Shown: positions 8,794-18,923 of the stretch, in pieces
Layout: each line of letters opens with the position of its first letter
Position numbering within the stretch: the stretch's first letter is position 1
Origin: Paracoccus aminophilus JCM 7686
Lineage (GTDB): Bacteria; Pseudomonadota; Alphaproteobacteria; Rhodobacterales; Rhodobacteraceae
DNA: 64,000 nt
Direction: 5' to 3'
NCBI RefSeq assembly: GCF_000444995.1
Contig: NC_022041.1
Span: 2,764,001-2,828,000 of the forward strand
The notes under the pieces: model-generated
Told to the model about the DNA's origin: nothing
The model's input: only the letters and a program-made list of their open reading frames with translations
Database searches by the model: none
Position numbers and translations under genes: made by a program

Positions 8794-10272
8794 TCAGGTG
8801 CCTTTCGGCTTTTGCCGGATCTTGTGCTTGGACAAAGCGCCCGATTGGTTGATCTTGTTGGCCTTGTCCTTGAACGGGTTTTTCACGCCCTGATCGCGGA
8901 AGGTGAAGCGGATCGGCGTGCCCGGCAGGTCAAAGTCCTGACGCAGCCCATTCACGAGATACCGCGCATAGGCATCGGGCAGCTTGTCGGTATGGGTCGC
9001 CATCACGACAAAGGCCGGGGGCCGGGTCTTGACCTGCGTCATATAGCGCAGGCGGATGCGGCGCCCGCCCGGAGCCGGCGGCGGATGGGCTTCGGTCATG
9101 GCGTTCAGCCATTGGTTCAGCCGTGCCGTCGAAACCCGGCGGTTCCAGACCTCATGGGCCTTGATGATGGCATTGTGCAGCCGGTCGAGCCCCTTGCCGG
9201 TCTTGGCCGAAACCGTCACCAGCGGCGCCCCTTTGAGCTGGGGCAGCAGGCGCTCAAAGGCCTCGCGCAGCTCTTTGAGCTTCTCGGCCTTCTCTTCTTC
9301 GAGATCCCATTTGTTCGCGGCGATCACGACGGCGCGGCCCTCGGTCTCGGCGAAATCGGCAATGCGCAGATCCTGCTGCTCGAACGGAATATCCACGTCG
9401 AGAAGCACGACCACGACCTCGGCAAAGCGCACGGCGCGCAGCCCGTCAGCGACCGAGAGCTTTTCGAGCTTATCGGTCACACGCGCCCGTTTGCGCATCC
9501 CGGCGGTGTCGAAGATCCGCATCGGCGTGCCCATGAACGTCGCCGACACCGAGATCGAATCGCGGGTGATCCCGGCCTCGGGGCCGGTGAGCAGACGATC
9601 CTCGCCGATGATCTTGTTGATCAGCGTCGATTTTCCGGCATTCGGGCGACCGATCACCGCAAGCTGCAGCGGCTTTTCGAGCGAGGGCTTCCAGCTTTCG
9701 TCATCCTCGTCATCGCCAGCATCTTCGGCGATCTCGACATCGGTTTCCGGCACTTGCTGGACGTTCTCGGCCTCGAACTGATCGGCCAGCGGCAGCAGAA
9801 CGCGGTAGAGATCGTCCATGCCCTCGCCATGTTCGGCCGAGATCCGCAAAGGCTCGCCCAGACCAAGCGCATAGGCTTCAAGCGCACCCGCCTCACCGGC
9901 GCGACCCTCGGCCTTGTTGGCGGCGAGGATGACGTTCTTGGCGCGGCGGCGCAGAAGCTCGGCGAAATATTCATCCGCTGCGGTCACACCAACGCGCGCG
10001 TCGATGACGAACAGGCAGACATCGGCCTCTTCGACGGCACGTTCGGTCAGGCGGCGCATCCGGCCTTGAAGACTGTCGTCCTCGACCATCTCGAGACCCG
10101 CGCTATCGACGACGATGAAGCGCAGATCGCCCAGACGGCCCTGCCCTTCGCGCAGGTCGCGGGTCACGCCGGGCTGGTCATCGACCAGCGCCAGACGCTT
10201 GCCCACGAGGCGGTTGAACAGGGTGGACTTGCCGACATTCGGCCGCCCGACAATGGCGAGGGTAAAGCTCAT
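8794..10272 (-). CDS. der: Ribosome biogenesis GTPase Der (EngA)
   Basis: Essential tandem GTPase acting in 50S subunit assembly. 492 aa. First G domain with GRPNVGKST at residues 8-16, DSAGLE switch and NKAE; an acidic linker near residues 175-195; second G domain with [17 protein letters not shown] and NKWDLE; then the C-terminal KH-like domain. The start overlaps the bamB stop by ATGA. Third gene of the yfgM-bamB-der order, the same arrangement as in Escherichia coli. Confidence 0.97.
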   Translation of the reverse strand: MSFTLAIVGRPNVGKSTLFNRLVGKRLALVDDQPGVTRDLREGQGRLGDLRFIVVDSAGLEMVEDDSLQGRMRRLTERAVEEADVCLFVIDARVGVTAADEYFAELLRRRAKNVILAANKAEGRAGEAGALEAYALGLGEPLRISAEHGEGMDDLYRVLLPLADQFEAENVQQVPETDVEIAEDAGDDEDDESWKPSLEKPLQLAVIGRPNAGKSTLINKIIGEDRLLTGPEAGITRDSISVSATFMGTPMRIFDTAGMRKRARVTDKLEKLSVADGLRAVRFAEVVVVLLDVDIPFEQQDLRIADFAETEGRAVVIAANKWDLEEEKAEKLKELREAFERLLPQLKGAPLVTVSAKTGKGLDRLHNAIIKAHEVWNRRVSTARLNQWLNAMTEAHPPPAPGGRRIRLRYMTQVKTRPPAFVVMATHTDKLPDAYARYLVNGLRQDFDLPGTPIRFTFRDQGVKNPFKDKANKINQSGALSKHKIRQKPKGT

Positions 10273-11591
10273 CTATATGCAATCAGTTGGCCGGACTCAG
10301 TCACGACATAGAGGGTTTGGCCCGCCACCACGGGATCGGCCGAAGCGCCGGCGGGCAGGTTGACCTCGCCCAGAAGCGCGCCGTTGGCGGGACTGAAGAT
10401 GCGCAGCTTGCCATCCGAAGACGCGACATAAAGCTTGCTGCCTGCAAGGACCGGCCCGAAATGGGCGTAGACCTTGGCTTGTTTCTTGACTTTGGCGGTC
10501 GTGAACTGCGGCAGGTCGACCGACCAGACGGTCGCGCCATTGGCCGCATCGATGCGCACAAGCTGGGATTCATCCGAGATCGCGAAAATCGAGTTCCCGG
10601 CCACGAGCGGCGGGTTCATCGCGCCATTGCGCGAGTTCCAGACCTCGACGCCGGTCGCGAGATCGAAGGCGGCAATGCGCCCCGAAGAGGTCCCGGCATA
10701 GACGCGGTTGCCGACGATCACCGGATCGCCGGTCATGTCGCGCAAAAGCCCGATCGAGCGGCCCTTGCGGCTGCCCGCGACCTGCGCCGTCCACAGCTGC
10801 TGGCCGGTTGCAGTATCGACCGCGATGAGCTGGCCCGAGGCGAAGGGGAAGACCACCGTCTTGCCCGAGACCGCGGGCGACGAGGCGCCCATGACGCCCG
10901 CGACGGCGAGGTTGCCGCCGACTTGCCACAAGGCCCGGCCGTCCGAGGCGCGGATCGCCCAGCCGGTCGCGTTGCGCGCCGCGATATAGACCACACCATC
11001 GGCGACCGTCGGCGCGCCGCTGGTCAGCGCCTCGACCTTTTGGCGCCAGATCACGCCACCGCTACGGGCGTCGAGCGCGACGACCTCGCCATAGCCGGTG
11101 GTGACAAAGACGCGCCCGCCCTCATAGGCGATGCCGCCGCCCGAGATGCTGTCACCGATCTCGCCGGGATCAGCGATATTCTGGCTCCAGGCGGGTTGGC
11201 CCGAGGTCATGGTCGCGGTCACGCGCGCGCGGCTGTCCAGCGTATAGACGAGCCCGCCACCGACGATCGGATCGGCAGTGATGCGGTGACGGCGGTCCGA
11301 GGCCTGCCCGATATTGGCGGCAAAGGCGAGATTGGTGCCCTGACCGATGGCGACATTGCCAATGAAATGGGCCGGATTGCCGCCGACATTGGTCCAGTCA
11401 GCATTGCCGCGCACCGCCGGCAGCGACAGCGCCGCCGTGGTCGGGCCCTGGCTGCCTTCGATCGGAGGGCCGTCGGGCGAAAAGACCGCACGCGGATCAA
11501 GCCGCTGGCCGGGCAGGATGAGCTCGCGCTGGTTGCATCCTGCAAGGGCGACGGTCCCTGCCAACAAGGCGATCAGGGGGAACCTCGTCAT
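10269..11591 (-). CDS. bamB: Outer membrane assembly lipoprotein BamB (PQQ-like beta-propeller)
   Basis: Lipoprotein component of the BAM complex that inserts beta-barrel proteins in the outer membrane. 440 aa. The start at 11591 gives a lipoprotein signal with the lipobox LAGC (Cys19). The rest is a run of PQQ-like WD blades with repeated [16 protein letters not shown] strands, forming an eight-bladed propeller. The longer frame to 11744 adds residues with no homology. It lies between the YfgM-like gene and der and overlaps der by 4 bases. Confidence 0.93.
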   Translation of the reverse strand: MTRFPLIALLAGTVALAGCNQRELILPGQRLDPRAVFSPDGPPIEGSQGPTTAALSLPAVRGNADWTNVGGNPAHFIGNVAIGQGTNLAFAANIGQASDRRHRITADPIVGGGLVYTLDSRARVTATMTSGQPAWSQNIADPGEIGDSISGGGIAYEGGRVFVTTGYGEVVALDARSGGVIWRQKVEALTSGAPTVADGVVYIAARNATGWAIRASDGRALWQVGGNLAVAGVMGASSPAVSGKTVVFPFASGQLIAVDTATGQQLWTAQVAGSRKGRSIGLLRDMTGDPVIVGNRVYAGTSSGRIAAFDLATGVEVWNSRNGAMNPPLVAGNSIFAISDESQLVRIDAANGATVWSVDLPQFTTAKVKKQAKVYAHFGPVLAGSKLYVASSDGKLRIFSPANGALLGEVNLPAGASADPVVAGQTLYVVTESGQLIAYR

Positions 11592-11634
11592 CACTGTCTC
11601 CTCTCTCGGCGTCTTGTCCGCTTGGTCACGGTTC

Positions 11635-12378
11635 TCAGTTGGTGGTCGTCGCTGCGGGCTCGGCCGAAGCGGGATTGGGTGCGGCAGGCGCGGCAGCCGC
11701 ATCGGGCAGGCCAGCGGCGGCAGCTTCCGGCTCGGCCGGGGCATCCAGCGTCACCATGATCTCTGACAGTCGGCGGCGCAGATCTTCCGAGAGGCCGTCC
11801 TTCTTCTGGATCTGGCGGATCAGCGTGATGGCATCGTCATGGCGATTCGCAGCGACCAGCGCCACGGCTTTCTGCTCGAGCGCCAGCAGCTCGAACGGCG
11901 CGCCGGGCTTGGACAGATCGGTCAGCAGCGCATCGCGTTCGGCCGCGCCCATCGCCGGGCCGCCGACGATCACCGCCTTCAGAAGCGCGAGATCGCGCAG
12001 CACCGGGTCCTTCGGACCGGCGGCTTCCGCGGCGGCCTTGAGCTCGGCCACGGCCTTGGCCGCATCTCCCGCATCGGCCGAGGCACCGCCCGCGAGCAGC
12101 CCCGAGATCGCGCGGCGCCCCTTGCTTCCGGCCGGATCGACCGCGTCAAGCGCGCTGGCCGGATCGGCTGCCGTTTGCGCGGCAACCACGGCATCGCCCC
12201 AGTCTTGCGCGGTCTGACGGTCCTGCGATTTGCGGTATTCATACCAGCCCGAGGCCACGACCAGCGCGATGATCAGCAGGACGACAATCCAGCCAAAGCG
12301 GCGCAGGCCCTGAAACAGCCGGTCTCGGCGCAGCTCGGACGTGACTTCGTCGATGAAACTGTCGTTCTGGTTGGCCAT
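11635..12378 (-). CDS. YfgM-like TPR membrane protein (DUF2133/TPR_21)
   Basis: Inner-membrane protein with a single helix (residues 29-46) and a periplasmic tetratricopeptide domain, 247 aa. YfgM in E. coli associates with the Sec translocon and the periplasmic chaperone network. The cytosolic N-terminus is short and charged, and the C-terminal 35 residues are an Ala/Pro-rich low-complexity tail. First gene of the operon with bamB and der, which supports the assignment independently of sequence. Confidence 0.85.
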   Translation of the reverse strand: MANQNDSFIDEVTSELRRDRLFQGLRRFGWIVVLLIIALVVASGWYEYRKSQDRQTAQDWGDAVVAAQTAADPASALDAVDPAGSKGRRAISGLLAGGASADAGDAAKAVAELKAAAEAAGPKDPVLRDLALLKAVIVGGPAMGAAERDALLTDLSKPGAPFELLALEQKAVALVAANRHDDAITLIRQIQKKDGLSEDLRRRLSEIMVTLDAPAEPEAAAAGLPDAAAAPAAPNPASAEPAATTTN

Positions 12379-12406
12379 GGTCGTCCCTGAATGCTTTAGC
12401 CGCTCT

Positions 12407-12434
12407 TCTATACGCCATTGACCTCATTTGCCAA
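12407..12434 (-). promoter_or_regulatory. Promoter of the yfgM-bamB-der operon
   Basis: Minus-strand TTGGCA (12434-12429) and TATAGA (12412-12407) with a 16-base spacer, about 30 bases upstream of the first start codon. Good sigma-70-type match for this GC-rich genome. Confidence 0.6.
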
Positions 12435-12514
12435 TGCCGCACGCATCGGCACACGGCTTTCGGAACGCAAGAAAGCGCCGGTTGACGGCTTCGTGTGCGG
12501 CGCAGGGGCCTTGG

Positions 12515-13621
12515 CTACCATCCCTCCGGCTCGGAGAGGTCGACCACCGTGATCTCGGGCAGCCAGCCCAGACGCATTGGCACCACCGCGCAACCGATCC
12601 CGCCCGAGACGATCAGCGTGCGCCCGTCCTCATCATAGCGGCCCCAGAGATAGGGCTCATCGCGGCTCGCCAGCATCAAGGAGGGCGCGCCGAAGAACCA
12701 AACCTGCCCGCCATTGGTATGGCCCGAAATCTGGACCGGCACGGGATGCTCTGCCCCGTCGAGGTCCAAAAACACATCCGGATCATGGGCCAGCAGCACC
12801 ACCGGCGCCGGACCAGAGACCTGCGTCATGATCTGATCAAACCCGGCCTTTTCCTCGTCCGAGGCGCCGCCCAGGACGGCGGGATTGCGTTCGGCTGCGG
12901 CATCGGGGGCGAGACCCGCGAGCCAGAAGCCGCTGGCATCATCGCCAATGCGCATCGCCTCATCGTCCAGCACGGTGATCCCTGCCTCTTCCAGCAGATG
13001 GCGCGTGGCTGCGGCCAGCCGGATGCAATGCGGGCCGCGTTCACTTTCGCTCCGATCGCGTCCCCCCGTATCGCCTGCGCCCGTATCGCCTGCGCCCATC
13101 ACCGCGACCTGCCCCAGCCTGCCGCGGAAGCTGGCCAGCTGAGCGATAATCTGGGGCCGGTCGGTATCGCCCCAGGTGAAAGGATGGCTGGCGACCAGAT
13201 CGCCCAAGACCACCGCGACATCGGGCCGGAGCGCATTGGCGCGGGCGATGATTCGGCCCAGACGTCGCGCCGAGACATGGGGCGCCCCCGCCTGAAGATC
13301 GGACAGGATAACGATCCGGCAAGGCGCGCGCCCGACCCATTCCTTGGGCTGAAGCCGCCAGCGCACCACGCGCAGCCGCATCGCGGGCTCCCACCAGAAC
13401 ATATAGCTCGCGAGCCCGGCGCCAAAGGCAAGCGCAAGCCCCGCCCAGATCCCAAGGCGTCGCCTCTTGCGCGGGCGCGCGCCCGTGGGCCGCCGCTTGT
13501 CCCCCGCCACATGCTCGGCCATGCGGCCCGTCATGCGCTCGGCCACATGCTCTGCTCCGGCATCGTCATCGCGGCGCGCTTTGGCGCGCCCATTGGCGGG
13601 AAAGATCTGATGACGGGTCAT
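12515..13621 (-). CDS. Membrane-anchored metallophosphoesterase-fold protein with degenerate active site
   Basis: Calcineurin-like phosphoesterase fold (YkuE/YaeI-like), 368 aa, with a basic N-terminus and one helix (residues 57-75). The active-site motifs are eroded: the usual D-x-H is D108-L-Q110, G140-D141 is kept, the GNHD loop is absent and replaced at about 175-190 by a GAGDTGAGDT tandem repeat, H279 is kept, and the final GHTH is GHTN (N303). I read the Gln and Asn codons directly (CAG, AAT). The frame is open throughout, so it is not an obvious pseudogene. It may have lost catalysis or changed its metal use. The start is uncertain; ATG codons also occur at residues 30 and 34. Confidence 0.78.
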   Translation of the reverse strand: MTRHQIFPANGRAKARRDDDAGAEHVAERMTGRMAEHVAGDKRRPTGARPRKRRRLGIWAGLALAFGAGLASYMFWWEPAMRLRVVRWRLQPKEWVGRAPCRIVILSDLQAGAPHVSARRLGRIIARANALRPDVAVVLGDLVASHPFTWGDTDRPQIIAQLASFRGRLGQVAVMGAGDTGAGDTGGRDRSESERGPHCIRLAAATRHLLEEAGITVLDDEAMRIGDDASGFWLAGLAPDAAAERNPAVLGGASDEEKAGFDQIMTQVSGPAPVVLLAHDPDVFLDLDGAEHPVPVQISGHTNGGQVWFFGAPSLMLASRDEPYLWGRYDEDGRTLIVSGGIGCAVVPMRLGWLPEITVVDLSEPEGW

Positions 13622-13711
13622 GGCGGCGCTCGCTCAGGCTGGATCCTCACAGACCCAACGACGCGCCGCCGCCAGAGTTCCCCGCGCGAATGCTTTGCTT
13701 TTGAACGAAAA

Positions 13712-13739
13712 CAGCCCGCCAGATTGCTCTGACGGGCTG
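13712..13739 (-). terminator. Rho-independent terminator of sodB
   Basis: 12-bp stem with one mismatch (13712-13723 with 13728-13739), tetraloop TTGC, followed on the minus strand by TTTTCGTT. It starts 42 bases past the sodB stop. Confidence 0.82.
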
Positions 13740-13780
13740 CAAACATCGGTGGCGGCTGGGATTGCCGCCCGAAACCGAGA

Positions 13781-14380
13781 TCAGTAGCGCGAGGCCACGT
13801 TTTCCCAGTTCACGAGGTTGTTCAGGAAGTTTTCCAGATATTTCGGACGCGCATTGCGGAAGTCGATGTAATAGGAATGCTCCCACACATCGCAGCCCAG
13901 AAGCGCGGTCTGACCGAAGACCAGCGGGTTCACGCCGTTTTCGGTCTTGGTGATGGCAAGGCTGCCATCGGCGTTTTTCACCAGCCAAGCCCAGCCCGAG
14001 CCGAACTGACCGACGCCAGCTTCCGAGAACTTTTTCTTGAAGTCATCGACCGAGCCGAAGGCTTCGACCAGCGCTTTTTCCAGCGTGCCCGGAATGGCGT
14101 GGTTGTTCGGACCCATCATTTCCCAGAACTGGGCGTGGTTCCAATGCTGCGAGGCATTGTTGAAGATGCCATTCTGCGCCACGGCGGTCTTGTTATAGGT
14201 GCCCTTGACGATGTCTTCGAGCGATTTGCCTTCCCATTCGGTACCGGCAACCAGCTCGTTCAGCTTGTCCACATAGGCCTTGTGGTGCTTGTCGTGGTGG
14301 AATTCGAGCGTCTCTTTCGACATGCCACCGGCTGCAAGCGCGTCATGGGCATAGGGAAGATCGGGAAGCGTGAAGGCCAT
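13781..14380 (-). CDS. sodB: Superoxide dismutase, iron type
   Basis: Cytoplasmic superoxide dismutase, 199 aa. Metal ligands visible: His28, His82, Asp164 (DVWEHSYYID) and His168. Gln78 in NNASQHWNH is at the active-site position that distinguishes Fe-SOD from Mn-SOD. A cambialistic enzyme cannot be excluded. Monocistronic, with a clear terminator downstream. The leader contains a GGCGGG/CCCGCC hairpin near 14432-14450 of unknown role. Confidence 0.96.
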   Translation of the reverse strand: MAFTLPDLPYAHDALAAGGMSKETLEFHHDKHHKAYVDKLNELVAGTEWEGKSLEDIVKGTYNKTAVAQNGIFNNASQHWNHAQFWEMMGPNNHAIPGTLEKALVEAFGSVDDFKKKFSEAGVGQFGSGWAWLVKNADGSLAITKTENGVNPLVFGQTALLGCDVWEHSYYIDFRNARPKYLENFLNNLVNWENVASRY

Positions 14381-14544
14381 TTTTGGTACCCTTTCAAAGA
14401 ATTGGCTTTGCCATGTCTGGCACAGGACCGGGGCGGGTGAAAGGCCCGCCGTCCGGCCCTCAACGTCTTAAACGATCCGAAGTTCCCGAAATCCCCCGAT
14501 CTCGGGTGGCTCGGGTAAGCGGGACAGGTCGGACAGGCTCGGGC

Positions 14545-15018
14545 CTATCCGGCGGGCTTGACCGCCGGGGCGCCGCAGATGCCGTCGCCAGTGATGACAT
14601 TGTCATAGCCTTTCGGCGTCACCACCATCTTCGCGGTCGCATCGGCCTTGGTCACGGTGAGGCGGAAATCGATTCGCTCGGACCATTGCCCGGCGGCATT
14701 GCGCACCCCGGCCAAAGCCCAGCCATAGGAGCGCTCTTTTTTCGAATCCGCGACCACCACCGCTTTGATCGGGCGACCGACCAGCGTCTGGAGAATCGGG
14801 TCAAAGACCTCGATCCGGCCGTTTTCCTGTCGGGTGATCATCACGATTTCGGGGACCCAGCCGCTGGCGCCCTTGTCCTCGAAGGCGCAGAGCATGGCGA
14901 TCGGAGCCGCGCGATGTCGGGTCCCGTTCTTCTGCGCGCTTTGGGCAAAGGCCGGCAGCGGGATCAGCGAAAGCCCGACGAGGGCGCAGGCGAGAGAGGC
15001 GGGGCTGAGATGTATCAT
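14545..15018 (-). CDS. Hypothetical exported protein
   Basis: 157-aa protein of unknown function. The start at 15018 is preferred over 15084 because it begins a signal peptide (hydrophobic residues 6-22, cleavage after AFAQS). The mature part is about 130 residues with two Cys (in MLCAFED and GICGAP) that could form a disulfide. It lies about 100 bases downstream of soxG on the same strand and could be read through from the sarcosine oxidase operon, but no functional link is evident. Confidence 0.6.
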   Translation of the reverse strand: MIHLSPASLACALVGLSLIPLPAFAQSAQKNGTRHRAAPIAMLCAFEDKGASGWVPEIVMITRQENGRIEVFDPILQTLVGRPIKAVVVADSKKERSYGWALAGVRNAAGQWSERIDFRLTVTKADATAKMVVTPKGYDNVITGDGICGAPAVKPAG

Positions 15019-15122
15019 GCGATCCCTTGGCTGCGCAAAACGGAATTCCTTCCAATTGCATAGCCTTCGCACCGGCCAAGGCATAGCCCCAGACTTTGGC
15101 CGATGCGGTTTATCGCCGCTTT

Positions 15123-15641
15123 TCAGCGCGGATCGAGCTGGCTGCCCGGACGCGCCGCAGCGGTCAGGATGCCGCGCATGTAATCGGCAACCGAGCGGAA
15201 GCCCATCACGCGGTACCCACCCGAGACCGGCCAGATGCCACAGGCGACCTGCGCCAGACGGCTGCGCCGCAGACCGTTTTCGGGCAGAGCCGCGAAATCG
15301 GTCGGCGTCAGCTTGGACAGAGCCTGCGCCGCCGCCGCGCCGCGCACGTCAAAGACCGCGCGCAGATCCGAGACATCGAGGACCAGCGCATGGCGGCCCT
15401 GAAGCGCGGCTTCAAGCGCGGCCACGGTCGCACCGACCTCGGCTTTCGGCACGAAGACCAGCAGCTCGTCGGGCGACATCCAGCCGATCGCACGGTTGCC
15501 ATTGCTCTCGATCCGGGTCGGCGCGGGTAGCGCGACCCCGACCGCGGTCGCGATCGCCTCGCCCGAGGCGGCCAGATCGGCGCGGAGCTGGATCATGCCC
15601 AGATCCGCGACATCGGTGATGGTTGCAAGCGGCTCAGCCAT
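15123..15641 (-). CDS. soxG: Sarcosine oxidase, gamma subunit
   Basis: Smallest folate-domain-related subunit of heterotetrameric sarcosine oxidase, 172 aa. The GcvT-like fold is suggested by GWMSPDELLVFVP and VSGGYRVMGFRSVADY. The start at 15641 overlaps the soxA stop by 8 bases (ATGGCTGA), indicating translational coupling. Last gene of soxB-x-soxD-soxA-soxG. The enzyme oxidises sarcosine to glycine, giving 5,10-methylenetetrahydrofolate and H2O2. Confidence 0.92.
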   Translation of the reverse strand: MAEPLATITDVADLGMIQLRADLAASGEAIATAVGVALPAPTRIESNGNRAIGWMSPDELLVFVPKAEVGATVAALEAALQGRHALVLDVSDLRAVFDVRGAAAAQALSKLTPTDFAALPENGLRRSRLAQVACGIWPVSGGYRVMGFRSVADYMRGILTAAARPGSQLDPR

Positions 15642-18564
15642 TGGCCCGCGTCCCTTCCTTGTCAAAGAAGACCGGATCGACGATCCGCGCCTTCACCGGC
15701 TCGCCGCCGGGATTGGTGAATTCGATGACCTCGCCCATGCGGGCGGGACCGCGGTGCACAAGCCCCATCGCAATCGGCTTGTTCAGCGTCGGCGAGATAT
15801 AGGTCGAGGTGACCCGGCCCTGGGTGTTGCGCTGGCCATTGGCATTGACGCCATCGGCAACCGCATAGGCGCCATCCGGGATCTGGCGGCCGTCGAGGCT
15901 TTCCAGCCCGACCAGCTTCCAGCGATCCGGCGAGGCCATGAAGCTACGCTCTTGCGCGCGCTTGCCGATGAAATCCGCCTTCTTCTTCGAGATCGCCCAA
16001 TCGAGGCCGAGATCTTGCGGGATCACCGTGCCATCGGTTTCGTCGCCGATCATGATGAAGCCCTTTTCGGCGCGCATGACGTGCATCGCTTCCGTGCCAT
16101 AGGGCGTCACGCCCAGATCGCGGCCAAGCTCATGCAGCTTTTCCCAGAGCTCGAGCCCACGGCCCGCCGGGACAGCGATCTCGAAGGACAGCTCGCCCGA
16201 GAAGCTGATGCGATAGACCCGCGCCGGGATCCCGGCCAGCTCGCCCTCGACAAAGCCCATGAAGGGCAGCGTTTCGGGCGAAAGATCCATGCCGCCCAGA
16301 CGCTCCAGCAGCGTGCGCGCCTTGGGACCGGCAACCGCGATCTGTGCCCATTGCTCGGTCACATTGGCGGTATAGACTTTCCAGTCCCACCATTCGCATT
16401 GCAGCCAATCCTCGAAATGGCCGTGGATGCGATCCGCACCGCCCGAGGTGGTGTGCACAAGCCAGGTGTCATCGCTCAGACGCACGACCACGCCGTCATC
16501 CGAGAGGAAGCCGTTTTCCGAGCAGATCAGACCGTAGCGGCATTTCCCGATCGGCAGGCTCGACATCATATTGGTATACATCATGTCGAGGAACTTGCCC
16601 GCTTCCGGGCCCTTGACGATGATCTTGCCAAGCGTCGAGGCATCGAGCGTGCCCACGCCACCGCGCACCGCGCGGATTTCGCGCGCCACGGCATCGGCAT
16701 GGCTCTCGCCCTTGGCCGGGTAGCAATAGGGGCGACGCCACAGGCCCACCGGCTCCCAATGAACGCCGCGCGCTTCGTGCCAATTGTGCACGGCGGTCTT
16801 GCGCAGGGGCTGGAAGACCTCGTCGCGTGCCTCGCCCGCGATCGCGCCAAGGGTCAGCGGCGTATAGGGCGGGCGGAAGGTCGTGGTGCCGGTGCGCGGG
16901 ATCGGCTGCGACAGCGCATCCGACAGGATCGCGAGGCCATTGATGTTCGAGAGCTTCCCCTGATCGGTCGCCATGCCAAGCGTGGTGTAGCGCTTGGTAT
17001 GCTCGACGCTTTCATAGCCTTCCTGCGCGGCCAGCTGAACGTCCGAAACCTTCACATCGTTCTGGAAATCGAGCCACATCTTGAAGCGCATCTGGCGCGT
17101 CGCATGTTCGGGCATGATCCAGACGGGCTTGAGCGGCGCTTCCTCGACCGCGCCGGTCAAAGCCGCCACACGCAGATCGCCCGAGGCCGCGCCCACGGCG
17201 CTGGCCATGGCCTTGCCATCCGCGCCGGTCGGCGGGCGGTTCGGATCGGGCGCGAATTGCGCCTGCGCCTCGTCCCAGTTCAGCTTGCCGCCGCAATGCG
17301 ACCACAGATGCACGACCGGAGACCAGCCGCCCGACATCGCCACGCAATCGGCCTCGACGGTTTCGCGAACCTCGCCAGAGCCGAGCTGATCGCAGACTTT
17401 GACCGCCTCGACCGCCTTGCCGCCCTTGATCCCGGCAATCGCCGAGCCAGTCAGCACGCGGATGCCGCGCTTGCGCGCCTCGGCGGCCAGCGGGCCGGTG
17501 GCCGTGCTGCGCGCATCGAGGATCACCGGCACTTCAAGACCGGCATCCAGCGCCAGCAAAGCGGTGCGATAGGCATCGTCATTGTTCGTCATGACGACGA
17601 TGCGACGGCCCGGCGCCACGCCGTAGAGGTCGATGAAATCGCGCACGGCGCTGGCGAGGATCACGCCCGGCACGTCATTGCCAGCAAAGGCCAGCGGACG
17701 CTCGAGCGCGCCGGTCGCGGTCACGACATGGCCCGCACGGATGCGCCACAGGCGCTGACGCGGAATGCCCGCATTCGGATCGTGATCGGCCAAAGCCTCA
17801 CGCGCCAGCAGATAGCCGTGGTCGTAAAGCCCGGTTGCCATCGTATTGCGGCGCAGCTGCACATTCGGCAGCTCCGAGAGCTCGGCGACCAGCGCCGCGA
17901 CCCGCGCCGCGCCATCCGGGTGATCGGTCGGCGTGCGCCCGCCCCAATGGCCGGTCTGCTCCAGCACAGCGACGCTTTTGCCCGCCGCAGCGGCCTCTTT
18001 CGCGGCCTCGAGACCCGCGATCCCGCCGCCAACGATCACGACATCGGCGAAGCCATAGGCCTGCTCGTAGCTGTCGGGATCCTTCTCGGTCGGCGCTTTA
18101 CCCAGACCCGCCGAGCGGCGGATGATCGGCTCGAAAAGATGTTTCCACGCCGGGCGCGGATGGATGAAGGTCTTGTAGTAGAAGCCTGCGGGCAGGAAGC
18201 GATAAAGCTTGTTGTTGATCGCGCCGATGTCGAAATTCAGGCTCGGCCAGGCGTTTTGGCTGGTGGTGACCATGCCGCCGACCAGGGGCGTCGTGGTGGC
18301 GCGCTGGTTCGGCTCGAACCGGCCGCCCTGCCCGAGACCGAGCAGCGCGTTCGGCTCTTCGGCGCCACTGGCGACCGGGCCGCGCGGGCGGTGATATTTG
18401 AAGCTGCGCCCCATCATCAGCTGGCCATTGGCCAGAAGCGCCGAGGCCAGCGTATCGCCCTGAACCCCGCGCAGATGCCGCCCGTCGAAGCGGAAGGGCA
18501 GTTGATAGGCGCGGTCGATCAGGCGACCGCCGGAAGAAAGACGGAAGGGTCCTTGGTCGCTCAT
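15634..18564 (-). CDS. soxA: Sarcosine oxidase, alpha subunit
   Basis: Large subunit of heterotetrameric sarcosine oxidase, 976 aa. In order: an N-terminal ferredoxin-like domain (to about residue 100), an NAD-binding FAD/NAD fold with VVIVGGGIAGLEAA (about 175-188), and a C-terminal GcvT-like tetrahydrofolate domain (about 590-970) that captures the released formaldehyde unit. The start at 18564 overlaps the soxD stop by ATGA. The product is cytoplasmic. The full domain order matches the family and no frameshift is seen. Confidence 0.97.
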   Translation of the reverse strand: MSDQGPFRLSSGGRLIDRAYQLPFRFDGRHLRGVQGDTLASALLANGQLMMGRSFKYHRPRGPVASGAEEPNALLGLGQGGRFEPNQRATTTPLVGGMVTTSQNAWPSLNFDIGAINNKLYRFLPAGFYYKTFIHPRPAWKHLFEPIIRRSAGLGKAPTEKDPDSYEQAYGFADVVIVGGGIAGLEAAKEAAAAGKSVAVLEQTGHWGGRTPTDHPDGAARVAALVAELSELPNVQLRRNTMATGLYDHGYLLAREALADHDPNAGIPRQRLWRIRAGHVVTATGALERPLAFAGNDVPGVILASAVRDFIDLYGVAPGRRIVVMTNNDDAYRTALLALDAGLEVPVILDARSTATGPLAAEARKRGIRVLTGSAIAGIKGGKAVEAVKVCDQLGSGEVRETVEADCVAMSGGWSPVVHLWSHCGGKLNWDEAQAQFAPDPNRPPTGADGKAMASAVGAASGDLRVAALTGAVEEAPLKPVWIMPEHATRQMRFKMWLDFQNDVKVSDVQLAAQEGYESVEHTKRYTTLGMATDQGKLSNINGLAILSDALSQPIPRTGTTTFRPPYTPLTLGAIAGEARDEVFQPLRKTAVHNWHEARGVHWEPVGLWRRPYCYPAKGESHADAVAREIRAVRGGVGTLDASTLGKIIVKGPEAGKFLDMMYTNMMSSLPIGKCRYGLICSENGFLSDDGVVVRLSDDTWLVHTTSGGADRIHGHFEDWLQCEWWDWKVYTANVTEQWAQIAVAGPKARTLLERLGGMDLSPETLPFMGFVEGELAGIPARVYRISFSGELSFEIAVPAGRGLELWEKLHELGRDLGVTPYGTEAMHVMRAEKGFIMIGDETDGTVIPQDLGLDWAISKKKADFIGKRAQERSFMASPDRWKLVGLESLDGRQIPDGAYAVADGVNANGQRNTQGRVTSTYISPTLNKPIAMGLVHRGPARMGEVIEFTNPGGEPVKARIVDPVFFDKEGTRANG

Positions 18565-18923
18565 GCGGTCTGGTTCCCGGCTGAAGTGGAGGTCGCGGCT
18601 TCCCAATCGGGTTGCCAATCCGGACGCGCGGCCTGAATGGCGGCGACGATCTCGGGGGTGGGATGGGCGTTTTGCGCCTTATAGGTGCCGTAGACCTGCA
18701 GGGTCACGGTGTCGCGGGCTGCAAGGAACCATTTGCCGCAGCCATAAGCATGGCGCCAGCGCTCGAAGTGAACGCCTTTGGGGTTCTTGCGCGCAAAGAG
18801 ATAGGCCTCGAATTCCGCATCGCTCGAGCCGGGCCCGAAGCGCTTGAGATGCGCCTCTCCACCGGCTGCGAGCTCGGTTTCCTCGGCGGCTGTGCCGCAA
18901 TAGGGACAGGTCAGGGTCAGCAT
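18561..18923 (-). CDS. soxD: Sarcosine oxidase, delta subunit
   Basis: Zinc-containing small subunit of heterotetrameric sarcosine oxidase, 120 aa (family range about 80-120). CPYCG at residues 6-10 and the YGCGKWF motif near residue 61 provide the Cys/His zinc ligands. A strong GAAGGAG ribosome site precedes the start. It overlaps soxA by 4 bases. Residues 100-120 form a tail beyond the core domain. Confidence 0.93.
   Translation of the reverse strand: MLTLTCPYCGTAAEETELAAGGEAHLKRFGPGSSDAEFEAYLFARKNPKGVHFERWRHAYGCGKWFLAARDTVTLQVYGTYKAQNAHPTPEIVAAIQAARPDWQPDWEAATSTSAGNQTA

Noticed and set aside
13065..13094. 15-bp tandem duplication as a minisatellite or CRISPR-like repeat
   Set aside because: Only two copies, in frame within the metallophosphoesterase gene; it matters as the replacement of the GNHD loop, not as an array.
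15496..18636. 1046-codon open frame on the plus strand
   Set aside because: It is antisense to soxA/soxG, Arg/His-rich with no recognisable domain, and arises from GC-rich codon bias of the true genes.
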